Shown piece after piece: positions 16,324 through 23,349 of a DNA stretch of 32,696 nucleotides. The DNA comes from Caulobacteraceae bacterium. GTDB lineage: Bacteria; Pseudomonadota; Alphaproteobacteria; Caulobacterales; Caulobacteraceae. Each line of letters opens with the position of its first letter. The first letter of the stretch is position 1. The position numbers and the translations under genes are program-made. The notes under the pieces were generated by a model. The model worked only from the letters and a program-made list of their open reading frames with translations, was not told the origin of the DNA and did not search any database. The stretch covers positions 1-32,696 of the forward strand of contig JARLIQ010000097.1 of NCBI GenBank assembly GCA_031291645.1. Reading direction: 5' to 3'.

Positions 16324-16359
16324 GAGCATTTGCCGGTTCGAGCGAACCGGCAAATGCTC
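16324..16359. repeat. perfect 17-bp inverted repeat
   Basis: Arms GAGCATTTGCCGGTTCG (16324-16340) and CGAACCGGCAAATGCTC (16343-16359) are perfectly complementary with only two bases between. It lies between the convergent ends of cpdR and the glycosyltransferase gene, next to a 12-bp palindrome ATAAGATCTTAT (16312-16323). It may act as a two-way transcription barrier, although there is no T-run, or as a dispersed repeat element. Confidence 0.8.
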
Positions 16360-16389
16360 TAGGTTTCTGGCCCCGCCCCCCCGTGTCGG

Positions 16390-17124
16390 TCACGCAGGCC
16401 GGTAGACGGCGATCGCCTTGGCGTCGATCAACCGGGTCACGACATCGACGCGCCGATTGGTGAAGCCCTGGGACTTCCAGACCGCCACGCCCGGCGTGTT
16501 GCTGGTCGGACATTCGCCGAATTCGCCCAGGTCGTGGCAGCGCGGCGGGTTCAGCCCCCCGCAGCTCAGGAGGATGTCGTCGGTCGGCCCGACGTCGGCC
16601 CAGGCGGCGAAGCCCAGCTTCTGCGCCAGGGCGAGCGCGCCCGCCGCCTGGGCCCTGGAAAAGGCGTAGACGCGGTTGAGCATGCTGACGCCGATGTCCA
16701 CGCGGGTCCGAAAGCCGTTCGAGGCGACGGCGCCGTCGTTCAGTTCCAGCCGCTCGCCCCAGACGCCGTGGGCGCGCCCGGGCGCCGAGCGGACGATCGC
16801 CGCCAGCCGGGCGATCTGCGCCGGCTGGAGGAAGATGTCGTCGTCGATCGCGACGTAGAAGTCGAACGGCAGTCGGCTCGCCAGCGGTACGCGCGCCCCG
16901 GCGCCGGCGTTGACCTTGGACCGGTGCACCCAGACCCCCGCCGCGGCGTCGTCGTCCCGCCAGCGGTCTTCGGGTCGTTCGGCCTGGTCGAGGACGAAGA
17001 TCGGCGCATCCGGCAGGCCCGCCCTCGCGGCCGCGGTGATGGCCTGGATGTTCTGGGGGCGCTTGTAGTTCAAGATAATGACGGCGACCGACGAAGAGAC
17101 TTGCACGGGAATTGATCGCCTCAA
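16390..17124 (-). CDS. GT-A type glycosyltransferase
   Basis: 244 aa from a TTG at 17124; a GTG at 17106 (giving MQVSSSVAVIILNYKRP) is equally possible, and neither has a strong ribosome site. SVAVIILNYKRPQNIQAI is the start of a nucleotide-sugar-binding GT-A fold (GT2/GT64-like), and FYVAIDDDIFLQ carries the DxD metal-binding motif. The C-terminal half has MLNRVYAF, WADVGPTDDILLS and a pair of cysteines around NPPRCHDLGEFGEC. No signal peptide or membrane segment is visible, so it should work in the cytoplasm on lipid-linked or protein acceptors. It stands alone between cpdR (convergent) and an aspartic protease gene (divergent). The acceptor and sugar cannot be predicted. Confidence 0.75.
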   Translation of the reverse strand: MRRSIPVQVSSSVAVIILNYKRPQNIQAITAAARAGLPDAPIFVLDQAERPEDRWRDDDAAAGVWVHRSKVNAGAGARVPLASRLPFDFYVAIDDDIFLQPAQIARLAAIVRSAPGRAHGVWGERLELNDGAVASNGFRTRVDIGVSMLNRVYAFSRAQAAGALALAQKLGFAAWADVGPTDDILLSCGGLNPPRCHDLGEFGECPTSNTPGVAVWKSQGFTNRRVDVVTRLIDAKAIAVYRPA

Positions 17125-17202
17125 TAAAGTCGAACGTGCAACGTTCGTAACGGTTGATGAGCGCCACGAAAAGGCCTCTCGGGTCGGACAGAGGTCGGTT
17201 CC

Positions 17203-18105
17203 ATGGCCACCCTGACGGACGCCCGCGCCCTGCTGTCGACATGGCGCATCGCGCTGCTGAGCGCGGCCCTCTGCGTCGGGGCGCCGGGTGGCGCGGCGAA
17301 CGCCGCCGCCCCGCCCGACGATGTCGGCGCGCGCTTCCAGGACGGGCTGATCTTCGTCGACGCTGAGGTCAACGGCTCGCCCGGCGTCTTCGTGCTCGAC
17401 ACCGGCGCCGCCGCCACGGTGCTCACCCCCGGCTTCGCCCAGGCGTCCGGCCTTCGCCTGGGCCGCCGGCGGCGGATCGACGCCACCGGCGGGGACGTCG
17501 GCGCGCGCCAGGCCGAGGTCGTCGAGCTCTCCCTGGCGGGAGGGTCATCGGCGCGCATCGCGCCGCTGGTCGCGGACCTGTCGGGGATTTCGCGGGCCAT
17601 GGGCGTGCCGATCGCCGGCGTCCTGGGCGAGGACGTCCTGCGCTCGTTCGTGGTGACCCTGGACTATCGCGACCGGCGCGTGGCGCTCGCGCGGTCGGTC
17701 CAGGACCCCCCGGACGCCACCCCGATCCGCTTCGGCGCCACCCCCTATGTCGAGGCGCGCGCCGTCTTGGGCGACCGCATCGCCGATGGGGAGTTCGAGA
17801 TCGACACCGGCTCCAACACCGCGGTCGTCTTCTGGCGGCCGTTCGCGCGGGCGAAGTTCGGCGACGCCCCGGCCCGGCGCGACGTCGGCGTGGGCGCGGG
17901 CGGGCGGCTGGCCGTCGAAAGCGGGTCGATCGACGCCCTGGAGGTGGCTGGCCGCCGCATCGCCCCGCTGGCGGTGAATTTCGCCGACACCTCGGCCCCG
18001 CCGGACGACGCCGGCCCGCGCTATGGCGGGCTGATCGGAGGGCCGGCCTGGGAGGGGCTGATCCTCACCCTCGACCTGCCCGGGCGGCGCATGTGGGTCC
18101 GCTGA
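17203..18105 (+). CDS. secreted bilobed aspartic protease (pepsin/retropepsin-like)
   Basis: 300 aa. An N-terminal basic region and a hydrophobic stretch to about residue 35 (NAAA) form a signal peptide. It contains two aspartic protease half-domains in one chain: VLDTGAAATVL (Asp66) and EIDTGSNTAVV (Asp201). Each is followed by the hydrophobic-hydrophobic-Gly element (GVLGEDVL and GLIGGPAW). So both catalytic aspartates are supplied by one protein, like pepsin, whereas most bacterial retropepsin-like proteins have one and dimerise. It probably acts in the periplasm; substrates are unknown. GAGG lies 8 bases upstream of the ATG. It is divergent from the glycosyltransferase gene, and tRNA-Val follows on the same strand. 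Confidence 0.85.
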   Translation: MATLTDARALLSTWRIALLSAALCVGAPGGAANAAAPPDDVGARFQDGLIFVDAEVNGSPGVFVLDTGAAATVLTPGFAQASGLRLGRRRRIDATGGDVGARQAEVVELSLAGGSSARIAPLVADLSGISRAMGVPIAGVLGEDVLRSFVVTLDYRDRRVALARSVQDPPDATPIRFGATPYVEARAVLGDRIADGEFEIDTGSNTAVVFWRPFARAKFGDAPARRDVGVGAGGRLAVESGSIDALEVAGRRIAPLAVNFADTSAPPDDAGPRYGGLIGGPAWEGLILTLDLPGRRMWVR

Positions 18106-18184
18106 GAGGCGCGGCGAGTGCGTCTCGGTGCGGTGTGGTCTTGCGAGGCCAGCCAAGTATGGCTATAGCCGCACCTCCCGGAAC

Positions 18185-18259
18185 GGACGCGTAGCTCAGC
18201 GGGAGAGCACTACGTTGACATCGTAGGGGTCGCTGGTTCAATCCCAGCCGCGTCCACCA
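18185..18259 (+). tRNA. tRNA-Val (anticodon GAC)
   Basis: Full cloverleaf: acceptor GGACGCG/CGCGTCC, D-arm GCTCAGCGGGAGAGC, anticodon stem CTACG/CGTAG with loop TTGACAT giving anticodon GAC, T-arm GCTGG-TTCAATC-CCAGC, discriminator A, and genome-encoded CCA at 18257-18259. It reads GUC and GUU valine codons. No integrase or duplicated 3' end was seen beside it. Confidence 0.97.
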
Positions 18260-18397
18260 TTCCTTTCGATGGTTTAGCTTCCTCGCGCCGGGTGCGCATC
18301 CCTGAACGCATCCCGGATTGGCGCGCTCGCCGCCGAACCGAAGTCCCTAAAAGCGGCAGCCGCGCGTGACCGTGGCGCGCGCCGCGCCGGTCGGCTA

Positions 18398-18452
18398 ACA
18401 CTCGCAGCGCCAGGCCCCGAGGGGGCGGCCTGGGGTCCGCCGCAGCGAGTGT
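18398..18452 (+). repeat. long imperfect hairpin over the FkbM gene start
   Basis: Outer arms ACACTCGC (18398-18405) and GCGAGTGT (18445-18452) are perfectly complementary, and inside them CCAGGCC pairs with GGCCTGG. The right arm reaches into the GTG at 18451 and ends 4 bases before the ATG at 18457. If transcribed, the fold would cover the ribosome-binding region. There is no T-run, so it is not a typical terminator. Confidence 0.45.
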
Positions 18453-18456
18453 GCGC

Positions 18457-19305
18457 ATGTACGATCTTTCCCGCCTGCAGACGGGCGCGCTGCGGCGCGT
18501 CCACGCCAAGCACGGCGAATTCCTGGTCCTGGCCGGCGACTCCGCCGGCATCGGCGCCCTGCTCGCCTACTACGGTGAGTTCTGCGACTGGGAGATCACC
18601 CTGATGTGCGCCCTGATCCAGCCGGGCGACACGGTGATCGAGGTCGGGGCCAACATCGGCACCCACACCATTCCGCTGGCCCGCCGGGTCAGCCCGCTGG
18701 GCCGGCTGGTCGCGATCGAGGCCCAGCCGGTGGCCGCCATGCTGCTGGAGGCCAACCTGGCGCTCAACGCGATCGGCTGGGTGGAGGTGCAGCTCGCGGC
18801 CGCCGGGCGCGCGCCGGGCGTCGCCTGCGTGCCGACGGTCGACTACCGCGCCCACCGCAACGTCGGCTCGGTCTCGCTGGTCGGGGCCCAGTCCGAGGGC
18901 CAGATCGAGGTGCGCACCATCGACAGCATGGCCCTGCGGCCCTCGCTGATCAAAATCGACGTCGAGGGCATGGAACTCGAGGTGCTCGAGGGCGCGGCCG
19001 GCACCATCCAGGCCTGCCGCCCCCTGCTCTACGTCGAGAACAACCCGGAGCCGGTCGCCGAGTCCGTCGCCGTGCTGCGCTGGCTCAGGGAGCGGAAATA
19101 CGACCTCTACTGGGACGTGCGCTCGCTGCACGAGCCGGCGAATTTCCGCGGCCAGGCCCAGCCGTTCTTCAGCGACGGCTTCTCGTCCAACGTCTTGGCC
19201 GTGCCGCACGAGAAGGCGCTCCCTCTCAGCCGTTTCGACCTCGAACCCGTGGGCGAGGCGACCGACCACAAGCTGAGGCGGCTGCGCGCGGCGATGGGCC
19301 GGTAG
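18457..19305 (+). CDS. FkbM family SAM-dependent methyltransferase
   Basis: 282 aa from ATG 18457; a GTG two codons upstream (18451) is an alternative. The SAM site is IEVGANIGTHTIPLAR (Glu62 onward), followed by GRLVAIEAQP (motif II) and LIKIDVEGMELEVLEGA (about Lys166), which is the FkbM hallmark. ENNPEPVAESVAVLRWL and the C-terminal LAVP are also typical. Members O-methylate sugars or small molecules, often within surface-polysaccharide or glycosylation loci. A glycosyltransferase-like gene follows 15 bases downstream in the same direction, which supports a role in glycan modification. The region before it (18260-18450) holds a hairpin and no other gene. Confidence 0.9.
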   Translation: MYDLSRLQTGALRRVHAKHGEFLVLAGDSAGIGALLAYYGEFCDWEITLMCALIQPGDTVIEVGANIGTHTIPLARRVSPLGRLVAIEAQPVAAMLLEANLALNAIGWVEVQLAAAGRAPGVACVPTVDYRAHRNVGSVSLVGAQSEGQIEVRTIDSMALRPSLIKIDVEGMELEVLEGAAGTIQACRPLLYVENNPEPVAESVAVLRWLRERKYDLYWDVRSLHEPANFRGQAQPFFSDGFSSNVLAVPHEKALPLSRFDLEPVGEATDHKLRRLRAAMGR

Positions 19306-19320
19306 GGAAGGGCCCCCGCG

Positions 19321-20217
19321 ATGGGCGACAAGACGCTCGGCATCCTGACCTACATCGACGCCACCGCGAACATGCTCGAGGACTTCTCGTGGCTGTACAA
19401 GAGCTGGATCTACAGCGGTAACTGGCGCACCTCCGACCTGATCGTCTGCTGCAACCCCGCAGTGATCGACCAGATCCCGGACGACAGCGGCATCGTCAGG
19501 CTCCCGATCGCCCCGCTCAGCGTCCCGGGCAGCCGCTGGCGCGACTATCCGTTCATCAACTCCATCGCCTGCCTGTCCGGCCCGCACACCGACGCCCTGG
19601 CCGACCGCTACACCCACTTCCTGCGCACCGACGCCGACGTGTTCCTGACCAGCAACCTGGTCAACTTCCGGCCCAACGTGGCCGTGCACGGGCGCGGCCG
19701 CTACGCCGAGCGGGCCGACGTGCGGGTCAAGATGGCGGCGTTCGCCGAGCGCAACGGCCTGCAGCACCATGGGGTCTTCAACTGCGGCCACTCGCTCCTG
19801 TCCAACAGCCAGGCGGTGCTGTTCTTCCTGAAGGAGCAGCTCAAGCTCTGCGAGCTGCTGCTGGAGGAGTTCCGCGACGATCCGGGGCAGTGGCCGGGCT
19901 GGTGCCGCAACGTGCTGACCATGTACGCCGCCGAACTGGTCGCCAACCACTACTGGGTCGATTTCCTGCGCCTGGGCTTCCACAACGTGCTCGACTACGA
20001 GACCGTGCTGTGGTCGGACATCATCCAGTCCCACGTGGTGCACATCCACGCCGTCCACGTCATCGGCGAGCACTGGTCCAAGATCGACCACCGCAACGGG
20101 GTCTACGCCGACTACGACGTGAGCGACCTGGATATCACCAAGGTGCACGACTACTGCCACTGGATCGCGATCACGCCGGTCGACGAGATAAAGGCGCTGG
20201 CGGGTTATCCCGAATAA
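19321..20217 (+). CDS. glycosyltransferase-like protein with DxD motif (possibly DUF7164 group)
   Basis: 298 aa, soluble, without signal peptide. LGILTYIDATANMLEDFSWLYKSW opens an alpha/beta fold, and THFLRTDADVFLTSNL carries the DxD motif (Asp104-Ala-Asp106) expected of a GT-A nucleotide-sugar enzyme. HHGVFNCGHSLLSN, YAAELVANHYWV and VHIHAVHVIGEHWSK are distinctive His/Trp-rich blocks probably lining the active site. I believe this matches an uncharacterised group (DUF7164), but the name is from memory and uncertain. It sits 15 bases after the FkbM gene with a GGAAGG ribosome site, so the two are likely co-transcribed and may build and methylate the same glycan. Confidence 0.65.
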   Translation: MGDKTLGILTYIDATANMLEDFSWLYKSWIYSGNWRTSDLIVCCNPAVIDQIPDDSGIVRLPIAPLSVPGSRWRDYPFINSIACLSGPHTDALADRYTHFLRTDADVFLTSNLVNFRPNVAVHGRGRYAERADVRVKMAAFAERNGLQHHGVFNCGHSLLSNSQAVLFFLKEQLKLCELLLEEFRDDPGQWPGWCRNVLTMYAAELVANHYWVDFLRLGFHNVLDYETVLWSDIIQSHVVHIHAVHVIGEHWSKIDHRNGVYADYDVSDLDITKVHDYCHWIAITPVDEIKALAGYPE

Positions 20218-20275
20218 GGGGACTGGCGCTCCCGCTCGCGCCACGAGGCCAAAATAAAACGGGGAAGGAAACGGC

Positions 20276-20950
20276 TTGATCACCCTCTACCACTGCAGCG
20301 ACGCGCGCTCGTTCCGGCCGCTCTGGACGCTCGAGGAACTGGGCCTGGGCTACGAATTGAAGATGCTGCCCTTCCCGCCGCGGGTGCTGTCCAGGGACTA
20401 CCTCAAGGTCAACCCGCTTGGCACCATCCCGGCCTTCTTCGACGGCGAGACCCGCATGACCGAGTCGGCGGCCATCGTGGAGTACCTGATCGCCCGCCAC
20501 GGCGAGGCGCGGCTGGGCGTGGGCAAGGAGGATCCGGCCTTCGGCGCCTACCTCAACTGGCTGCATTTCGGGGAGGCGACCCTGACCTTCCCCCAAACCC
20601 TGGTGCTGCGCTACACGCGCCTGGAGCCGGCCGAACGCCGCCAGCCCCAGGTGGCCGAGGACTACGCCAAATGGTTCCTGTCCCGGCTGCGCGCGGTCGA
20701 CGCGGTGGTGGGCGAGGCGCCCTTCCTGCTCGGCGAGCGGTTCACCGGCGCGGACATCTCCGTCGGCTACGCCCTGCTGCTGGCCCAGACCCTGGGCCTC
20801 GCCGACCGCTTCGCCGAGCCGACGGCCGCCTACTGGGCCCGGCTGCAGGCCCGCGAGGGCTTCCAGCGCGCCAAGGCGGTCCAGGCGCGCGAGGCGGCCT
20901 CGCAGGGCGTCGCGGCCGCCCAGGTCTCGGCGATGATCGGCCAAGGGTGA
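20276..20950 (+). CDS. glutathione S-transferase family protein
   Basis: 224 aa. The N-terminal thioredoxin-like domain has ITLYHCSDARSFRPLWTLEEL, the cis-proline region NPLGTIPAFFDG and the glutathione-contact MTESAAIVEYL. The all-helical C-terminal domain contains FLLGERFTGADISVGYAL with the N-capping Asp. It probably conjugates or uses glutathione in detoxification or metabolism; substrates are unknown. The start is a TTG at 20276, supported by a strong GGGGAAGGAA just upstream and by the family N-terminus; no ATG fits. It follows the glycosyltransferase-like gene by 58 bases. Confidence 0.92.
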   Translation: MITLYHCSDARSFRPLWTLEELGLGYELKMLPFPPRVLSRDYLKVNPLGTIPAFFDGETRMTESAAIVEYLIARHGEARLGVGKEDPAFGAYLNWLHFGEATLTFPQTLVLRYTRLEPAERRQPQVAEDYAKWFLSRLRAVDAVVGEAPFLLGERFTGADISVGYALLLAQTLGLADRFAEPTAAYWARLQAREGFQRAKAVQAREAASQGVAAAQVSAMIGQG

Positions 20951-21047
20951 CGCTGGGTCCGGCTTGCGCGGCCTGACCGGCTCCCCGACAATGGATCTGG
21001 TCACATCCGGGGCGGGGAAAACCGCCTCCCGAGGGAAGGAACGGGGC

Positions 21048-21875
21048 ATGGAACAGCGGGTCGCGGTCGAGATCACCGATGGGGTCGCCGACGTTCGCCT
21101 CGTCCGGGCGGACAAGATGAACGCCCTGGACGACGCCATGTTTCAGGCCCTCGTCGACACCGGCCTGCGGCTGAAGGCCGAGAAGGGCCTGCGCGCGGTG
21201 GTGCTGTCGGGCGACGGGCGGGCCTTCTGCGCCGGCCTCGACGCCGGCAACTTCGGCCGCATGGCCGAGGGCTCCGGCCGCTACAAGCGCGAGGAGGCCG
21301 AGGGCGGCTCGGTGACCAGCGGGCTTGGCGCGCGGACCCACGGCCCCGCCAATCGCGCCCAGTACGCCGTCTGGGTCTGGCGCGAGGTGCCGGTCCCGGT
21401 GATCGCGGCGGTGCACGGGGTCGCCTTCGGCGGCGGCTTCCAGCTGATGCTGGGCGCGGACATGCGCTACATCGCGCCCGACGCGCGGCTGTCGATCCTC
21501 GAAATCAAGTGGGGCCTGGTGCCCGACATGGCCGGCACCCAGCTGATGCGCCACCTGGTGCGCGAGGACGTGGTGCGCGAGCTGACCTACACCGGCCGCA
21601 TCTTCTCCGGCGAGGAGGCCGGCCAGATCGGCTTCGCCACCCGCGTGGTGGCCGATCCCCGCGCCGAGGCGCTGGCGGTCGCCCGCGAGATCGCCGGCAA
21701 GAGCCCCGACGCCATCCGCGCGGCCAAGCGAATCTACAACGACGCGCCCTACCAGAGCGTCGAGGAAGGCCTGGTCGCCGAATCGATCGAACAGGGCCAG
21801 CTGATCGGCTCGCCCAACCAGATCGAGGCGGTGATGGCCAACCTGCAGAAGCGCGCCCCCAGCTTCGCGGACTGA
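21048..21875 (+). CDS. crotonase / enoyl-CoA hydratase-isomerase family protein
   Basis: 275 aa. The oxyanion-hole segments are GRAFCAGLD and HGVAFGGGFQL, both canonical. The active-site loop reads LEIKWGLVPDMAGTQLM with Glu152 and Asp160 eight residues apart, the spacing seen in dienoyl-CoA isomerase (ECH1) and not in the two-Glu hydratase arrangement; a hydratase or isomerase is possible. An insertion between about residues 75 and 105 (RYKREEAEGGS...) is longer than in short crotonases. It acts on acyl-CoA esters in fatty-acid or related catabolism. The ATG at 21048 was chosen over an upstream in-frame ATG because of the ribosome site GAGGGAAGGAACGGGG. It lies 97 bases after the GST gene and upstream of the arsenic operon. 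Confidence 0.92.
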   Translation: MEQRVAVEITDGVADVRLVRADKMNALDDAMFQALVDTGLRLKAEKGLRAVVLSGDGRAFCAGLDAGNFGRMAEGSGRYKREEAEGGSVTSGLGARTHGPANRAQYAVWVWREVPVPVIAAVHGVAFGGGFQLMLGADMRYIAPDARLSILEIKWGLVPDMAGTQLMRHLVREDVVRELTYTGRIFSGEEAGQIGFATRVVADPRAEALAVAREIAGKSPDAIRAAKRIYNDAPYQSVEEGLVAESIEQGQLIGSPNQIEAVMANLQKRAPSFAD

Positions 21876-21920
21876 CCGCCGCCGCTCCGACGCGCGTTCG
21901 GGCAGGCCTCCGCTTGCGGC

Positions 21921-21949
21921 TTGACTCTTCTATATTTCGGGAATAATCG
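21921..21949 (+). promoter_or_regulatory. arsenic operon promoter
   Basis: TTGACT (21921-21926) is a near-consensus -35. With a 17-base gap the -10 region falls at 21944-21949 (TAATCG, inside GAATAATC). A local drop in GC and a GGAG ribosome site at 21964-21967 before the arsI ATG support it. The exact -10 hexamer is uncertain by one or two bases. Confidence 0.6.
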
Positions 21950-21956
21950 AAATATA
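21931..21956 (+). promoter_or_regulatory. probable ArsR operator
   Basis: Perfect 9-bp inverted repeat TATATTTCG (21931-21939) and CGAAATATA (21948-21956) around an 8-base centre. It lies between the -35 and the -10 of the arsenic promoter and reaches past the -10. AT-rich dyads of this kind are the usual ArsR/SmtB binding sites, and the arsR gene is the second gene of the operon it controls. Confidence 0.75.
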
Positions 21957-21974
21957 ACGGAATGGAGTTGAGCC

Positions 21975-22418
21975 ATGAAACGCTTCCATCTTCACCTCGG
22001 CGTGCCGGACCTAGCCGCCGCGATCGGCTTCTACGAAACCCTGTTCGATGCGCCGCCGAGCGTGGTCAAGGATGACTACGCCAAGTGGATGCTCGACGAC
22101 CCGCGGATCAATTTCGCCATTTCGACCCGCGGCGGCGCGGCCGGCGTCGACCATCTGGGCCTGCAGACCGACAGCGCGGGCGAGCTGGCCGATCTGGCCG
22201 GACGCCTGAAGGCCGCCGGCGCCGAGACCTTCGACCAGGCCGCCGCGCGCTGCTGCTATGCGGTGTCGGACAAGAGCTGGGTCAGCGACCCGGCCGGCGT
22301 GCGCTGGGAGACCTTCTTCACCCACGGCGACAACGCGACCTATGGCGAGGACACCGCCATCCCCGAAGCCCCCGCCGCGGCGGCCGCGCCCAAGGCCTCC
22401 GCCTGCTGCGGCGCGTGA
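21975..22418 (+). CDS. arsI: ArsI/CadI-family VOC metalloenzyme
   Basis: 147 aa with a single vicinal-oxygen-chelate domain. Predicted metal ligands are His5 or His7 (FHLHLGV), His60 (VDHLGLQ) and Glu112 (WETFFT). The vicinal Cys93-Cys94 pair in ARCCYAVSDKSWVSDP is the organoarsenical-binding loop that marks ArsI, an Fe(II)- and O2-dependent lyase cleaving the C-As bond of trivalent methyl- and aryl-arsenicals. CadI-type relatives share most of these residues, so the substrate needs proof. An Ala/Pro-rich tail ends with another CC pair (ASACCGA). It is the first gene of the arsenic operon; its TGA overlaps the arsR ATG by one base. Confidence 0.85.
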   Translation: MKRFHLHLGVPDLAAAIGFYETLFDAPPSVVKDDYAKWMLDDPRINFAISTRGGAAGVDHLGLQTDSAGELADLAGRLKAAGAETFDQAAARCCYAVSDKSWVSDPAGVRWETFFTHGDNATYGEDTAIPEAPAAAAAPKASACCGA

Positions 22419-22789
22419 TGGAAAGCCAGGCCGCCGTCGAGGCCCTCTCGGCTCTGGCCAGTCCGAGCCGGCTGGCCGCCTTCCGCCTGCTGGTGCGGGC
22501 CGGGCCGTCCGGCCTCGCCGCCGGCGCGCTGGCGCGCGGCCTGGCCGTTCCGCCCAGCACGCTTTCGACCCATCTGAACCTGCTGGCCCACGCCGGCCTC
22601 GTCACCTCCAGGCGCGAGGGTCGCTCGATCCTCTACGCCGCGGACTACGAGGGCATGCGGGCGCTGCTGGGCTTCCTGATGGAGGACTGCTGCGCCGGCG
22701 CGCCGGAGATCTGCGCGCCGCTCGCCGAGATCACCGCCCGCGCCGCCTGCTGCGCGCCCCAACCCGTACTCGAGGATGAAACCCGATGA
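22418..22789 (+). CDS. arsR: ArsR-family arsenic-sensing repressor
   Basis: 123 aa with a winged-helix fold. The recognition helix region is VPPSTLSTHLNLLAHAGLV and the wing is SRREGRSILYAAD. The usual ELCVCDL cysteine site in the DNA-binding helix is absent. As(III) would instead bind C-terminal cysteines: Cys91-Cys92 and Cys99 (EDCCAGAPEIC), as in the Acidithiobacillus-type ArsR, with a further Cys111-Cys112 pair near the end. It should repress the operon by binding the dyad at 21931-21956 and release on arsenite binding. The start overlaps the arsI stop (TGATG) and the end overlaps the arsC start (ATGA), so translation is coupled both ways. Confidence 0.93.
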   Translation: MESQAAVEALSALASPSRLAAFRLLVRAGPSGLAAGALARGLAVPPSTLSTHLNLLAHAGLVTSRREGRSILYAADYEGMRALLGFLMEDCCAGAPEICAPLAEITARAACCAPQPVLEDETR

Positions 22790-23313
22790 CCGACGCGACC
22801 CCGTCCAGGCCCTTCAACGTCCTCTTCCTCTGCACCGGCAACTCGGCCCGCTCGATCCTGGCCGAGGCGATCCTGAACCGTCAGGGCCACGGCCGGTTCC
22901 GCGCTTTCTCCGCCGGATCGCACCCCAAGGGGGCGGTGCATCCCGCGGCGATCAAGCTGCTGGCCGGCATGGGCTATCCGACGGCCGAGCTGCGCTCCAA
23001 GCCCTGGGACGAATTCGCCGGGCCCGGCGCGCCGCCGCTCGATTTCGTCTTCACCGTCTGTGACGACGCGGCCGGCGAGGTCTGCCCGATCTGGCCGGGC
23101 CAGCCGATGACCGCCCACTGGGGCATCCCCGATCCGGCCGCCGCGACCGGCAGCGACGCCCAGATCGCCCTGGTCTTCGCCGACGCCTACCGGGTGCTGA
23201 ACAACCGCATCAGCCTGTTCGCCAGCCTGCCGATCGCCAGCCTGTCGCGCCTGTCGCTGCAGGAGCGGCTGAACGAGATCGGCCAGTCCAATGACGCGCC
23301 CCAGACCGCCTGA
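22786..23313 (+). CDS. arsC: arsenate reductase, low-molecular-weight phosphatase type
   Basis: 175 aa. The P-loop Cys16-x5-Arg22 in LFLCTGNSARSILAE is diagnostic of the LMW-PTPase fold. FVFTVCDDAAGEVCPIWPG supplies further cysteines for the disulfide relay, and HWGIPDPA holds the catalytic Asp. It reduces arsenate to arsenite using thioredoxin or glutathione, giving the substrate for the efflux pump encoded next. Its ATG overlaps the arsR TGA. The stop codon lies within a 16-bp tandem duplication. Confidence 0.93.
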   Translation: MTDATPSRPFNVLFLCTGNSARSILAEAILNRQGHGRFRAFSAGSHPKGAVHPAAIKLLAGMGYPTAELRSKPWDEFAGPGAPPLDFVFTVCDDAAGEVCPIWPGQPMTAHWGIPDPAAATGSDAQIALVFADAYRVLNNRISLFASLPIASLSRLSLQERLNEIGQSNDAPQTA

Positions 23314-23333
23314 ATCACAGACCGCCTGAATCA
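23302..23333 (+). repeat. 16-bp perfect tandem duplication covering the arsC stop
   Basis: CAGACCGCCTGAATCA occurs twice back to back (23302-23317 and 23318-23333). The first copy contains the arsC TGA. The second copy lies in the gap before acr3 and is followed by TAGACGG, perhaps a decayed third copy. Probably a slippage duplication. Confidence 0.9.
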
Positions 23334-23349
23334 TAGACGGCCCGACCTG

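Noticed and set aside
18185..18259. tRNA-Val as an integration site for a genomic island
   Set aside because: No integrase gene and no second copy of the tRNA 3' end was seen in the window; downstream genes match the local base composition.
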